Assembly: GCF_044068625.1 (NCBI RefSeq)
Contig: NZ_JBIPKH010000002.1
Location: 62,001-126,000, forward strand
Source of the DNA: Desulfurivibrio sp044068625
GTDB lineage: Bacteria > Desulfobacterota > Desulfobulbia > Desulfobulbales > Desulfurivibrionaceae
Reading direction: 5' to 3'
DNA: 64,000 nt
The first letter of the stretch is position 1. Each line of letters starts with the position of its first letter. Both the position numbers and the translations under genes were made by a program. The notes beneath the pieces are model-generated. The model was given only the letters and a program-made list of their open reading frames with translations. It did not search any database and had not been told where the DNA came from. Positions 1 to 8,377 of the stretch are shown here, piece by piece.

Positions 1-1
1 A

Positions 2-985
2 AACCTGATCCTTAACGGTCGCGACCCTCAAACGCCGGTGGCGGTGGTTCGTTGGGCATCCACCCCCCAGCAGCGTTCGGTGGTGGGTACCCTGGCCGAT
101 ATCGCCGAGGTGGTCAAGGAGGCTGGTATTACCCCCCCGGCCCTGGTGGTGGTGGGGGAGGTGGTCGGCCTGCGGGACGTGATCAACTGGTACGAGCAAC
201 GGCCCCTGTTCAGCAAAAGAGTTCTGGTGACCCGCAGTCGTGACCAGGCCAGCGAACTGGTGGAACAGTTGGAGGATCTGGGGGCTTCCTGTCTGGAAGG
301 GGCGACCATCGCCCTGGCCGAGCCCGAGTCCTGGCAGCCCCTGGACCGGGCCCTGGCGGAGATCGCCACTTATCAGTGGCTGCTTTTTACCAGCCCCAAC
401 GCGATCCGCTTTTTCTTCAAGCGTCTGGCCGATCTCGGCCTGGACAGTCGCAGTCTCAAGGGACCGAAGATCGCGGTGGTGGGTACCGCCACCGCTGAAA
501 GCCTCATGGCCCACGGCGTTCGGGCCGATCTGCTGCCCGATCAATTTACCGCCGAGGGGCTCACCGCCGCCTTGCTGGCCCAGGGGGTGGCCGGGCAAAA
601 GATCCTGCTGCCCCGGGCCCTCAAGGCTCGGGACCTTTTACCCGCAAGCCTGGGACAGGCCGGGGCCACGGTGGAGATCGTGCCGGTTTACCGCAATGTC
701 CGTCCCCCCATGGAGGCGGAAATTCGCCAGGCCCTGGAGCGGCGTGAGATCGATCTGATCACCTTTACCAGCTCCTCCACGGTGACTAACTTTATCGAGT
801 TGCTGGGCCTGGGTGAAGCGGAATTGCATGGGTTGCTGGCCGGAGTCAAGATCGCGGCCATCGGCCCGATCACCGCCGCCACCGCCGCCCAAGCGGGACT
901 GGTCGTGGATATTCAGCCGGAGATTCATACCATTCCGGCCCTGGTCGCGGCCATCGCCGAATATTTTGCCCGGCCGGCCCCCTAA
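2..985 (+). CDS. hemD: Uroporphyrinogen-III methyltransferase/synthase fusion (CobA-HemD), 5' truncated
   Basis: The reading frame is open from base 2, so the gene starts before the window. The first ~55 visible residues, with the TPVAVVRW motif and TPQQRSVVGTL, match the C-terminal end of the SAM-dependent uroporphyrinogen-III methyltransferase. From about position 200 (LFSKRVLVTRSRDQA) a complete HemD domain follows, with the usual late TFTSSSTVTNF motif. HemD cyclises hydroxymethylbilane to uroporphyrinogen III and CobA methylates it to precorrin-2, feeding siroheme and cobalamin synthesis in the cytoplasm. This fusion order is common in Desulfobacterota. The GTG at 38 is only an internal codon. 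Confidence 0.93.
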   Translation, partial: NLILNGRDPQTPVAVVRWASTPQQRSVVGTLADIAEVVKEAGITPPALVVVGEVVGLRDVINWYEQRPLFSKRVLVTRSRDQASELVEQLEDLGASCLEGATIALAEPESWQPLDRALAEIATYQWLLFTSPNAIRFFFKRLADLGLDSRSLKGPKIAVVGTATAESLMAHGVRADLLPDQFTAEGLTAALLAQGVAGQKILLPRALKARDLLPASLGQAGATVEIVPVYRNVRPPMEAEIRQALERREIDLITFTSSSTVTNFIELLGLGEAELHGLLAGVKIAAIGPITAATAAQAGLVVDIQPEIHTIPALVAAIAEYFARPAP

Positions 986-1056
986 GCTTGATTCAAGTCA
1001 AGGCGGCTGGCCGGGGGCAGGTGTTATCGTGGAAAAAAATCCAAGGAGGTAACACC

Positions 1057-1374
1057 ATGAAAAAGGTCTCGTTGAACGAAAGCAACCAGTACGACGACAA
1101 GAGTTTCAAACGGTTCCTGCTCCATGATTCCCCCTATTTCCGGGTTCTGAACTTCAACCTCAAGGCCGGCCAGGTTTTTCCGGTCCACTCCCATCCCGCC
1201 GAAGGGCAGCTCACCATCCAGGTGGTTGCCGGCAGCGGTGAATTCCTCGGGGCCGACGCCACCAGCATGCCGGCTGAGTCCGGCGACATCCTGGTCAGCG
1301 AGATCAGCGAGCCCCACGGGGTCAAGGCCACCACCGATATGCGGATTCTGGTGACCATCGCCCCGCCATTCTAA
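1057..1374 (+). CDS. Small single-domain cupin protein
   Basis: This 105-residue protein is a lone cupin barrel. The first cupin motif is visible as PVHSHPAEGQLTIQVVAGSGE and the second as SGDILVSEISEPHGVKA, giving His/Glu ligands for a metal. The start is the ATG at 1057 because AAGGAGGT lies 6 bases upstream at 1043-1050; a longer in-frame reading from 988 has no ribosome-binding site. Small cupins of this type act as sensors, isomerases or dioxygenase-like proteins, and the sequence does not say which. It sits 8 bp before selO and may be co-transcribed with it. Confidence 0.8.
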   Translation: MKKVSLNESNQYDDKSFKRFLLHDSPYFRVLNFNLKAGQVFPVHSHPAEGQLTIQVVAGSGEFLGADATSMPAESGDILVSEISEPHGVKATTDMRILVTIAPPF

Positions 1375-1385
1375 GGATTCCAGTG

Positions 1386-2891
1386 ATGCCGACCGCGCCG
1401 GCAAAACCAGCAAACCCGGGCCGCTTCAATTTTGCCAACAGCTATGCCCGTCTGCCGGAGCATTTTTTTGCCCGGTTGGCCCCCACCCCGGTGGCGGCTC
1501 CCCAACTGATTCAACTTAACCGGCCGCTCTCTGTTGAGCTTGGTTTGGACCCGGAGTGGCTGGGAGGGGAGCAGGGGGTGGCGGTTTTGGCCGGCAATAG
1601 TTTGCCGCCGGGGGCCGAACCATTGGCCATGGCCTATGCCGGCCATCAGTTCGGGGCCTGGGTGCCGCAACTGGGGGACGGCCGGGCCATTCTCCTGGGG
1701 GAGGTGGTTGACCGCAAAGGGAGGCGCCGGGACATTCAGCTCAAGGGGGCCGGGCCGACTCCCTTCTCCCGGGGTGGGGATGGCCGGGCTGCCCTGGGTC
1801 CGGTGCTGCGGGAATATCTGATCAGCGAAGCCATGGCCGCCCTGGGGATTCCCACCACCCGGGCCATGGCCGCCGTCCTCACCGGCGAACTGGTGGTCCG
1901 GGAAACCCGGCTGGCCGGGGCGATTCTGACCCGGGTGGCCCAAAGCCATGTCCGGGTGGGAACTTTTCAGTTCTTCGCGGCTCGGGATGATCGGCGGGCC
2001 CTGATCGAACTCACCGATTACCTGGTGGGTCGCCACTACCCGGAGCTTGCCGGCACCGCAAGAGCCGCCCGGATTCTGCTTAGGGAACTGGTCCAGCGTC
2101 AGGCCGGCCTGGTGGCGGCCTGGATGCTGGTGGGCTTTATCCACGGGGTAATGAATACCGACAACACCTCCATCGTCGGGGAAACCATTGATTATGGCCC
2201 CTGCGCCTTCATGGATGCCTATCATCCGGAAACAGTCTTCAGCTCCATCGATCATTACGGGCGTTATGCCTATGCCAATCAGCAGGCGATGGCCCACGGG
2301 AACGTCGCCCGTCTGGCCCAGAGTTTACTCCCCCTGTTGGCCGACAATCCCGAAGAGGCCCTGGCGGTGGCCCGGGAGGAGGTGGCCCGTTTTCCCGAGC
2401 TATTTCAGGCGGCCTGGCTGGCCGGCATGCGGCGTAAAATCGGCTTAAGGGAAGAGCGAGCGGAAGATCGTGGCCTGATTGAAGAGTTACTCGCGCTGAT
2501 GGCGGCCAATCGGGCTGATTTCACCTTGACCTTTCGGGGGCTTTGTCGTTTGGAGACGGTTGATCTCCAGGGGGATCAGGAACTGCGCCGCCTTTTTGAG
2601 CGCCCGGAGGAGTTTGAGCCCTGGGCGCAAAGCTGGCGCAGTCGGCTGGCGGCGGAAGGCAGCGATGATCGCCAGCGCCGGGCGGCCATGGAGGCGGTCA
2701 ACCCCGCCTTTATTCCCCGTAACCATCGGGTTGAAGAAGTGATCCGGGCCGGATATCAAGGTGACTTTTCACGGTTTAGAGAGTTATTGGCCGTGCTCGC
2801 CGCCCCCTTCGCGGACCAGCCGGAGTTTATCCGCTACGCCCGGCCACCCAGACCGGAAGAGGTGGTGACCAAAACCTTCTGTGGTACCTGA
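1386..2891 (+). CDS. selO: Protein adenylyltransferase SelO (YdiU/UPF0061)
   Basis: The 501-residue protein has the full SelO pattern: N-terminal FNFANSYARLPEHFF, the AGHQFGAWVPQLGDGRA segment, DIQLKGAGPTPFSRGGDGRA for nucleotide binding, and NTDNTSIVGETIDYGP carrying metal-binding Asn and Asp. SelO is a pseudokinase-fold enzyme that transfers AMP to Ser/Thr/Tyr of proteins, linked to redox stress. It ends in FCGT: the residue that is selenocysteine in some eukaryotic homologues is Cys here, and the codon is TGT, not TGA. AAGGA at 1373 supports the ATG at 1386; an adjacent GTG at 1383 is also possible. Confidence 0.93.
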   Translation: MPTAPAKPANPGRFNFANSYARLPEHFFARLAPTPVAAPQLIQLNRPLSVELGLDPEWLGGEQGVAVLAGNSLPPGAEPLAMAYAGHQFGAWVPQLGDGRAILLGEVVDRKGRRRDIQLKGAGPTPFSRGGDGRAALGPVLREYLISEAMAALGIPTTRAMAAVLTGELVVRETRLAGAILTRVAQSHVRVGTFQFFAARDDRRALIELTDYLVGRHYPELAGTARAARILLRELVQRQAGLVAAWMLVGFIHGVMNTDNTSIVGETIDYGPCAFMDAYHPETVFSSIDHYGRYAYANQQAMAHGNVARLAQSLLPLLADNPEEALAVAREEVARFPELFQAAWLAGMRRKIGLREERAEDRGLIEELLALMAANRADFTLTFRGLCRLETVDLQGDQELRRLFERPEEFEPWAQSWRSRLAAEGSDDRQRRAAMEAVNPAFIPRNHRVEEVIRAGYQGDFSRFRELLAVLAAPFADQPEFIRYARPPRPEEVVTKTFCGT

Positions 2892-3048
2892 ACCGATCTT
2901 GGGCCGATCCGGATTCCAGGCTCAGGCCTGGTAGCCCCCAGGCTGCAAGTTTTAGCCGCCGGAGAGGTCGCTGGTTTTTCTTGCAATCCCTTTTGGTCCA
3001 AACTAAAAGAGGAGACATCGGCTAGCAGGTAAATGATGAAATGAGGGC

Positions 3049-4224
3049 ATGGTTGGGATGATCACCTTGGGGTTGGAGCGATTGCTGGAGAATCCACCGG
3101 CGGCGTTGCGGGGCAAACGCCTGGGTCTGCTCTGTAATCAGGCTTCCACCGATCGCCACTTCCGCCACAGCCGTGATCTGATTCGGGAACGGTTCGGAGC
3201 CCAGCTGACCTGCCTCTTTTCTCCCCAGCACGGTTTTTTCGCCGAGAAGCAGGACAACATGATCGAGTCCGCGGATATGGTCGATCCCGTCTCGGGCCTG
3301 CCTCTGTTCAGCCTCTACGGTGAGGTGCGTAAACCCACTCCAGCCATGCTGGAGCACTGCGATCTGCTGCTGGTGGATCTGGTCGATGTCGGCACCCGGG
3401 TCTATACTTTTCTCTACACCCTGGCCTATTGCCTGGAAGCCGCGGCGGATCAGGGGAAGGAGGTGGTGGTGCTGGACCGGCCCAATCCTTTGGGCGGTCT
3501 GGCCGTGGAGGGCAACATTCTGCGGGAGAGTTGCCGCTCCTTTGTCGGCCTTTACCCGATTCCCATGCGCCACGGCCTGACCCTGGGGGAGCTGGCCCTG
3601 CTGATCAATCACCGTTTTGATCTGGGCTGCCGCCTCAGCGTGATCGCCATGGCCGCCTGGCGGCGGGAGATGCTTTTCCCAGCCACCGGTTTTCCCTGGG
3701 TTTTTCCCTCCCCCAATATGCCCTCTCCCCAGACCGCCCTGGTCTACCCCGGCCAGGTGATCTGGGAAGCCACCAATGTTTCGGAAGGGCGGGGCACCAC
3801 CATGCCCTTCGAACTTTTCGGGGCCCCATTCTGCCGCCATGACCAGATCATGGCCGCCATCGCCCCAGTCCAACTGCCCGGCTGTCTGCTGCGCCCCCTG
3901 GTCTTTGAACCGGTGGCCGGCAAATGGGCCGGCCAGCCCTGTGTCGGCTTTCAACTGCATGTCACCGACCCCGGCAGCTTCCGCCCCTATCGGACCACCC
4001 TGGCGCTGTTGCAGGCCATCGCCCGGCTTTACCCCGAGGATTTCGCGCTGAAGCCGCCACCCTATGAGTATGAGTTTGAACGCCCTCCCATCAATCTGGT
4101 ATTGGGGGATGAGGAGCTGTGGCCCCGGTTGGCGGCCGGTGAATCGCTGATGGATCTGGAAGCCCAGTGGCAGCCGGAACTGGCCGATTTTGACCATCTA
4201 CGCCGGGATTACCTGCTGTATTGA
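3049..4224 (+). CDS. namZ: DUF1343 family protein, NamZ-like exo-beta-N-acetylmuramidase
   Basis: The 391-residue product matches the YbbC/NamZ (DUF1343) family along its length: GLLCNQAST, LFSPQHGFF, DLVDVGTRVYTFLYTL, LDRPNPLGG, FPSPNMPS and WEATNVSEGRGTTMPFELFGAP. Characterised NamZ enzymes release terminal MurNAc from peptidoglycan fragments during cell-wall recycling. No signal peptide is visible, so this copy probably acts in the cytoplasm. The ATG at 3049 is preceded closely by GAGGG; an ATG at 3058 is an alternative. The 157 bp between selO and this gene contains a short CCAGGC/GGCCTGG hairpin without a T tract. The bpt gene follows 10 bp downstream. Confidence 0.88.
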   Translation: MVGMITLGLERLLENPPAALRGKRLGLLCNQASTDRHFRHSRDLIRERFGAQLTCLFSPQHGFFAEKQDNMIESADMVDPVSGLPLFSLYGEVRKPTPAMLEHCDLLLVDLVDVGTRVYTFLYTLAYCLEAAADQGKEVVVLDRPNPLGGLAVEGNILRESCRSFVGLYPIPMRHGLTLGELALLINHRFDLGCRLSVIAMAAWRREMLFPATGFPWVFPSPNMPSPQTALVYPGQVIWEATNVSEGRGTTMPFELFGAPFCRHDQIMAAIAPVQLPGCLLRPLVFEPVAGKWAGQPCVGFQLHVTDPGSFRPYRTTLALLQAIARLYPEDFALKPPPYEYEFERPPINLVLGDEELWPRLAAGESLMDLEAQWQPELADFDHLRRDYLLY

Positions 4225-4234
4225 GGAGGGGAGG

Positions 4235-4999
4235 GTGCAATTCGGGCAAGGGTGGTCGGATCAGGAGGAGCTTGCTGGGTATCTCTTTGACGTGCCCTCG
4301 GAATGTCCTTATGGGCTGGAGCGGTCGGCGGTTTACCGGCAAACCTGGTGTCCGCCGCTCTCCGGTGAACTGTTCGCCAGCCTGCTGGCCGCCGGTTATC
4401 GGCGCAACGGCAACACCATCTACACCATGGCCTGCCCCAACTGCCGGGGTTGTGTGCCGATCCGGCTGGTGCTGGCCGACTTCGTCGCCAATCGCAATCA
4501 GCGGCGGGTCTGGCACAAGAACCGGGATCTGATCGTCAGCCACGGTCCATTAGAGGTCAGCGAAGAGAAACTGGCCCTGTGCGAGCGCTTTTTAAGCCAC
4601 CGCTATCCCGAAAGCGATCCCCAGCGGGCTCGGCGTCGTCATCTGGGCGAAGAGCAGCCCTTTGCCCGGGCCGTCGAGTACTACAGCGGTTTTTTCCTCA
4701 GCTCCATCACCGAGAGCTATGAGGTCGCTTACCACCTGGCCGGCAAGCTTGTCGGTCTGGCCGTGATCGATCTGGCGCCGGATGCCTGCAACGCGGTCTA
4801 TTTCTATTTCGATCCCGAGCTGGAAAAGCGCAGCCTTGGGACCATGAATATCCTCTACCTGATCGAGCTGGGCAAAAAGATCGGCTGTCGGTACCTCTAT
4901 CTGGGCTACTGGATCGAGGGGGCGGCGGCCATGAGCTACAAGGCCCGCTTCAAACCCCATCAGTTACTGCTTGCCGGTCGCTGGCAAGCAGTAGAGTGA
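4235..4999 (+). CDS. bpt: Aspartate/glutamate leucyltransferase (arginyltransferase family)
   Basis: The protein belongs to the ATE/Bpt family, which adds an amino acid (Leu in bacteria) from aminoacyl-tRNA to N-terminal Asp/Glu or oxidised Cys for N-degron decay. Visible hallmarks are the N-terminal CPYGLERSAVYRQ, the CPNCRGC cysteine cluster followed by VPIR, YFYFDPELEKRSLG, and the C-terminal YLYLGYWIEG with YKARFKPHQLL. The frame stays open upstream to a TTG at 4190 inside namZ, but GAGGAGG at 4223-4229 sits 5 bases before the GTG at 4235, which I take as the start (254 residues). The 3' end overlaps acpS on the other strand by 50 bp. Confidence 0.9.
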   Translation: MQFGQGWSDQEELAGYLFDVPSECPYGLERSAVYRQTWCPPLSGELFASLLAAGYRRNGNTIYTMACPNCRGCVPIRLVLADFVANRNQRRVWHKNRDLIVSHGPLEVSEEKLALCERFLSHRYPESDPQRARRRHLGEEQPFARAVEYYSGFFLSSITESYEVAYHLAGKLVGLAVIDLAPDACNAVYFYFDPELEKRSLGTMNILYLIELGKKIGCRYLYLGYWIEGAAAMSYKARFKPHQLLLAGRWQAVE

Positions 5000-5360
5000 C
5001 GAAGGCGATGGCATAGTCCTTTTCGTCGGCTAAAGAGATCAGACCCCGGCCAATTCCCCGCCGGCGGCAAAACTCCTCGGCTTTGCCGCTGAAAATCAGC
5101 CGGGGCCCCCCCCGCCGGTCGTGATCAACCGCGATATCGTGCAGCCCCAGACCGCCGCTGAAGCCGGTGCCGAAGGCCTTCACGGCCGCCTCTTTGGCGG
5201 CGAAACGTTTGGCCAGCAGGGCCGCCGGACGCCTGCTTCGCTGGAAATCAGCCCATTCGGCGGCGGCCAGAATGCGGCGGGCAAAGCGTTCCCCATGACG
5301 GGCCAGGGCCGCTTCCATGCGGGCAATTTTGACGATATCGGTGCCGATCCCGTAAATCAA
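4950..5360 (-). CDS. acpS: Holo-[acyl-carrier-protein] synthase
   Basis: AcpS transfers phosphopantetheine from CoA to apo-ACP. The N-terminal GIGTDIVKIARME carries the Mg-binding Asp, and KRFAAKEAAVKAFGTGF is the second signature with the catalytic Glu/Lys. At 136 residues it is a normal monofunctional AcpS. The start codon is TTG: no ATG or GTG fits, and GGTGGGA of the panC tail serves as ribosome-binding site. It begins 4 bp after panC, so the two form one transcript joining pantothenate synthesis with use of the CoA-derived arm. Its 3' end overlaps bpt convergently. Confidence 0.93.
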   Translation of the reverse strand: MIYGIGTDIVKIARMEAALARHGERFARRILAAAEWADFQRSRRPAALLAKRFAAKEAAVKAFGTGFSGGLGLHDIAVDHDRRGGPRLIFSGKAEEFCRRRGIGRGLISLADEKDYAIAFVTLLLASDRQAVTDGV

Positions 5361-5364
5361 TTTT

Positions 5365-6219
5365 TTATCCCACCATTAGATTGTCGATCAAGCGGACGTC
5401 GCCCAGCCAGGCCGCGGCCAGAATCACCAGCTGTTCATCATCGGCGGCGGCCGGGGCCAGGTCCTGCCGCCGCCGAATCTCCACATAGTCGGGCTGAAAA
5501 CCCCGGTCGGCCAGTTGCTGCCCGGCCAGCTCCTGCAAGGCGGGAAGATTGCCCCGGTAATCGTTGATCTGGGCGGCGATCTCCCGCAGGGTCAGGTTAA
5601 GACCGGGGGCCAGGGCGCGTTCTTTTTTGCCCAGGCGATTGTTGCGGGAACTCATGGCCAGCCCGTCACTCTCCCGCACCGTGGGCAGGGCCTCCACCTT
5701 TACCGCCATGTTCAGATCGGCCACCATCCGGCGGATCAGCAAGAGTTGCTGGAAATCCTTCTCGCCGAAGATCGCCAGCTCCGGTTCCACCAGGTTGAAA
5801 AGCTTGCAGACCACGGTGGCGACTCCGGTGAAATGGCCCGGCCGGGAGGCACCTTCCAGGATCTCGCCGATCCCCGGCACCTCCACCCTGGTCGCCAGCC
5901 CACCATCGGGATAGATCGTGGCCGTTTCCGGGGCAAAGAGGCAATCGACCCCCGCCGCCGCCAGCTTGGCCCGGTCGGCTTCCGGGGTATGGGGGTAGGC
6001 GGCCAGATCGTCGGCCCGGTCGAACTGGGCGGGGTTGACAAAGATCGAGACCACCACCCGGTGGGCCAACTCCCGGCCCCGCTCCACCAAGGCCAGATGC
6101 CCGGCATGGAGATTACCCATGGTGGGCACCAGGGCCACCAGCTCCCCGGCCCCCCGCCACTGGCGTCGCAGTTGGCGCAGCGGTTCAATTTCGTTTACTG
6201 TTTTCATGGGCTGTTCCAT
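5365..6219 (-). CDS. panC: Pantoate-beta-alanine ligase
   Basis: PanC condenses pantoate with beta-alanine using ATP to give pantothenate. All hallmark stretches are present: VPTMGNLHAGHLALV (HIGH-like nucleotide-binding loop), SIFVNPAQF, GHFTGVATVVCKLFNLV, FGEKDFQQLLLIRRMV and RESDGLAMSSRN. Length, ~284 residues, is normal. The ATG at 6219 and a second in-frame ATG at 6207 are both usable; GGA 7 bases before the second favours the shorter form slightly. The upstream region to 6418 is shared divergently with the Lol-like operon. Confidence 0.95.
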   Translation of the reverse strand: MEQPMKTVNEIEPLRQLRRQWRGAGELVALVPTMGNLHAGHLALVERGRELAHRVVVSIFVNPAQFDRADDLAAYPHTPEADRAKLAAAGVDCLFAPETATIYPDGGLATRVEVPGIGEILEGASRPGHFTGVATVVCKLFNLVEPELAIFGEKDFQQLLLIRRMVADLNMAVKVEALPTVRESDGLAMSSRNNRLGKKERALAPGLNLTLREIAAQINDYRGNLPALQELAGQQLADRGFQPDYVEIRRRQDLAPAAADDEQLVILAAAWLGDVRLIDNLMVG

Positions 6220-6319
6220 TGTATTGTTTGGATTGTAGCCGGCAAGATAAAATTAGATAGTTAATCGAGGGGCGCCCGTCAATCGAAAAGCCGTGATTAA
6301 TATTTAAGTGACCCCCCAA

Positions 6320-6373
6320 AATGACCTTCTACTATAATGCACTTTGCTATATGGTTAATGTAGAACGGTCATT
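6320..6373. promoter_or_regulatory. Long-spaced inverted repeat in divergent promoter region
   Basis: The left arm AATGACCTTCTAC (6320-6332) and right arm GTAGAACGGTCATT (6360-6373) are inverted copies apart from one inserted base. They are separated by 27 bases that include TATAAT at 6333-6338. The element lies between panC and the Lol-like ABC operon, 46 bp before its start codon. It resembles a two-site operator overlapping a -10 box; the regulator is unknown. Confidence 0.45.
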
Positions 6374-6418
6374 CCAAGTGGCAACTACGTGGGGATAATC
6401 TTACGGGAGAATATAGTT

Positions 6419-7123
6419 ATGAGTCTGGTCACGGCACGGGATCTCGATAAGGAGTATCAGGCCGGGGAGGTGCGGGTGCGGGCCCTGGCCGGAGTCAGTT
6501 TTGAGATTGCCCCGGCCTCTTTCGTCTCTTTTGTCGGCCCCTCGGGCAGCGGCAAGACCACTTTGCTCAATTTGATTGGCTGCCTGGACCAACCCACCGC
6601 CGGCGCCCTGACCGTGGCGGGAACCGATGTGCTGGGGCTGGATCGCCGGGGCGGAGCCCGTTTCCGGGGTCGTAATATCGGCTTTATCTTCCAGGATTTC
6701 AACCTGCTGCCGGTGCTGACCGTGGCCGAGAATATCGAGTATCCGCTGCAGTTGGTCCTGGAGCTGCCGGCCGCCGAGCGTCGCCGCCGGGTCCGAACCC
6801 TGCTGGCGGCGGTGGAGATGGAGGCCCAGGCCGACAAGTACCCGGATCAGATCTCCGGTGGTCAGAAGCAGCGGGTGGCGGTGGCCCGGGCTTTGGTGGG
6901 TCAACCCAAGCTGGTGCTGGCCGACGAGCCCACCGCCAACCTGGATCATCAGACGGCCATGCGGGTGATCGACCTGATGAAACGGATGCGGGACGAGTTC
7001 GCCACCACCTTTATCTTTTCCACCCACGATCCCAAGGTGGTGGGGGAGGCGGAGGTTATCCATACCCTGGAAGATGGCCGGCTGCTGAAAAGTGAAAACG
7101 GTGGGGGAGGAGACCATGCTTAA
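6419..7123 (+). CDS. ABC transporter ATP-binding protein, LolD/MacB type
   Basis: The 234-residue ATPase has Walker A GPSGSGKTT, Q-loop FIFQDFNLLPVL, signature ISGGQKQR, Walker B LVLADEPTANLD and the STHDP switch. The LNLIGCLD and NLLPVLTVAEN pattern is typical of the LolD/MacB/FtsE group that drives mechanotransmission rather than import. I chose the ATG at 6419, preceded by GGGAGA, over a GTG at 6389. Its stop overlaps the start of the permease gene by 8 bp, showing translational coupling. With the next three genes it forms an envelope trafficking operon. Confidence 0.9.
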   Translation: MSLVTARDLDKEYQAGEVRVRALAGVSFEIAPASFVSFVGPSGSGKTTLLNLIGCLDQPTAGALTVAGTDVLGLDRRGGARFRGRNIGFIFQDFNLLPVLTVAENIEYPLQLVLELPAAERRRRVRTLLAAVEMEAQADKYPDQISGGQKQRVAVARALVGQPKLVLADEPTANLDHQTAMRVIDLMKRMRDEFATTFIFSTHDPKVVGEAEVIHTLEDGRLLKSENGGGGDHA

Positions 7124-8354
7124 TCTGCTGAAAATTGCCCTGCGCAATCTGCTCAGGTACCGGCGACGAACCCTGCTGACCACTTCCCTGATCGCCATCG
7201 GGGTGATCTTCGTCCTGCTCTTCGTGGCGGTGACCGGTTCCTTCAAAAATATGATGATCGCCCAGACCACCGACTCCATGCTGGGCCACCTTCAGGTCCA
7301 TCGCAAGGGCTATGTGGCCTCCATCGATAACCTGCCCCTTAATCTCAACCTCAAGGGCGGTGGCTTGAGCAAGCTGGAAAAGCTGCTTGCTGCCCGGCCG
7401 GAGGTGGAAGCCTGGTCGCCCCGGATCAAGTTCGGGGCGATGTTCAGTACCTTCGTCGAAACCACCAATATTCGCTTAAACGGTATCGATCCGGCCCGGG
7501 AGTTGGCCACCGTACCCCTGCTGGCCGCTCGGCTGCTGGAAGGGGAGGCGACTCTGGCTCCCGGCCGGATCTGGATTCCGGAACTGCTGGCCCGGGGCAT
7601 GAAGGTGGCGGTGGGGGATACGGTGGTGGTGGTCGCCACCAACCAGGACGGCTCGGTTAACGGCCGCCAGCTGGTGGTGGCCGGGATCCTGGAGAGTGCC
7701 ACCGGCCCCGGCGGCCGCGACGGTTATCTTCACATTGACGATGCGGCGGCGATTCTGCGTCTGCCCGAGCGCGAGGTCAGCGAAATCGCCATCCGCCTGC
7801 GCGATTTTAATGTGCTGACCGCTTTTGCCGCCGAGCTGGAAAGCCTGCTGGCCAAGGAGTTGAACCAGCAGGGCCGGCCGATTTATGAACTGCATACCTG
7901 GGAAAAGCTCTCCCCCTTTTACAATATCGCCCGGATGATCGAGGTGATGACCTTTTTTGTTAAACTGATGCTGATCGCCATCGTCCTGGTCAGCATCATG
8001 AACGTGATGATCATGGCGGTTTATGAACGAATTCGGGAGATCGGCACCATGGCCGCCATCGGCACCCTGCCGGGCCGCATCCTGGCCATGTTCATGCTGG
8101 AGGGGTTCAGCCTCGGGGTGGTGGGGGCGGCCGGCGGTGGCCTGGTCGGCCTGCTGGTGATCAAACTGCTCAACCTGGCCGAGATCAGCTACGATTTCGG
8201 CCGGCAGCAGGGCCTGATTCTCCAGGCCGAAATCGCCTGGGGCGAACTGGCGCTGATCTCACTGATTGTGGTGGGCGGCGCGGTCCTGGCCACGCTGCAA
8301 CCGGCCTTCAAGGCCTCCCGCCTCGATCCGATCCAGGCCCTGCGCCATCTCTAA
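7116..8354 (+). CDS. FtsX/LolE-type ABC transporter permease
   Basis: The 412-residue protein has the MacB/LolE layout: one N-terminal membrane segment (residues ~20-42), a large periplasmic domain (~45-270), then three membrane helices from ~275 to 395 with GTLPGRILAMFMLEGF. The N-terminal motif NLLKIALRNLLRYRRRTLLT is the family signature. GGGGGAGGAG just before the ATG at 7116 sets the start. It should work with the preceding ATPase to move a lipid or lipoprotein from the inner membrane to the LolA-like partner encoded next. Substrate is inferred from neighbours only. Confidence 0.88.
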   Translation: MLNLLKIALRNLLRYRRRTLLTTSLIAIGVIFVLLFVAVTGSFKNMMIAQTTDSMLGHLQVHRKGYVASIDNLPLNLNLKGGGLSKLEKLLAARPEVEAWSPRIKFGAMFSTFVETTNIRLNGIDPARELATVPLLAARLLEGEATLAPGRIWIPELLARGMKVAVGDTVVVVATNQDGSVNGRQLVVAGILESATGPGGRDGYLHIDDAAAILRLPEREVSEIAIRLRDFNVLTAFAAELESLLAKELNQQGRPIYELHTWEKLSPFYNIARMIEVMTFFVKLMLIAIVLVSIMNVMIMAVYERIREIGTMAAIGTLPGRILAMFMLEGFSLGVVGAAGGGLVGLLVIKLLNLAEISYDFGRQQGLILQAEIAWGELALISLIVVGGAVLATLQPAFKASRLDPIQALRHL

Positions 8355-8377
8355 TCCTCTTAAGGAGAACAAAGGTT

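Noticed and set aside
2889..2891. Possible selenocysteine at the SelO C-terminus and in the HesB-like protein
   Set aside because: The relevant codons are TGT or TGC, and the stops are followed by unrelated sequence.
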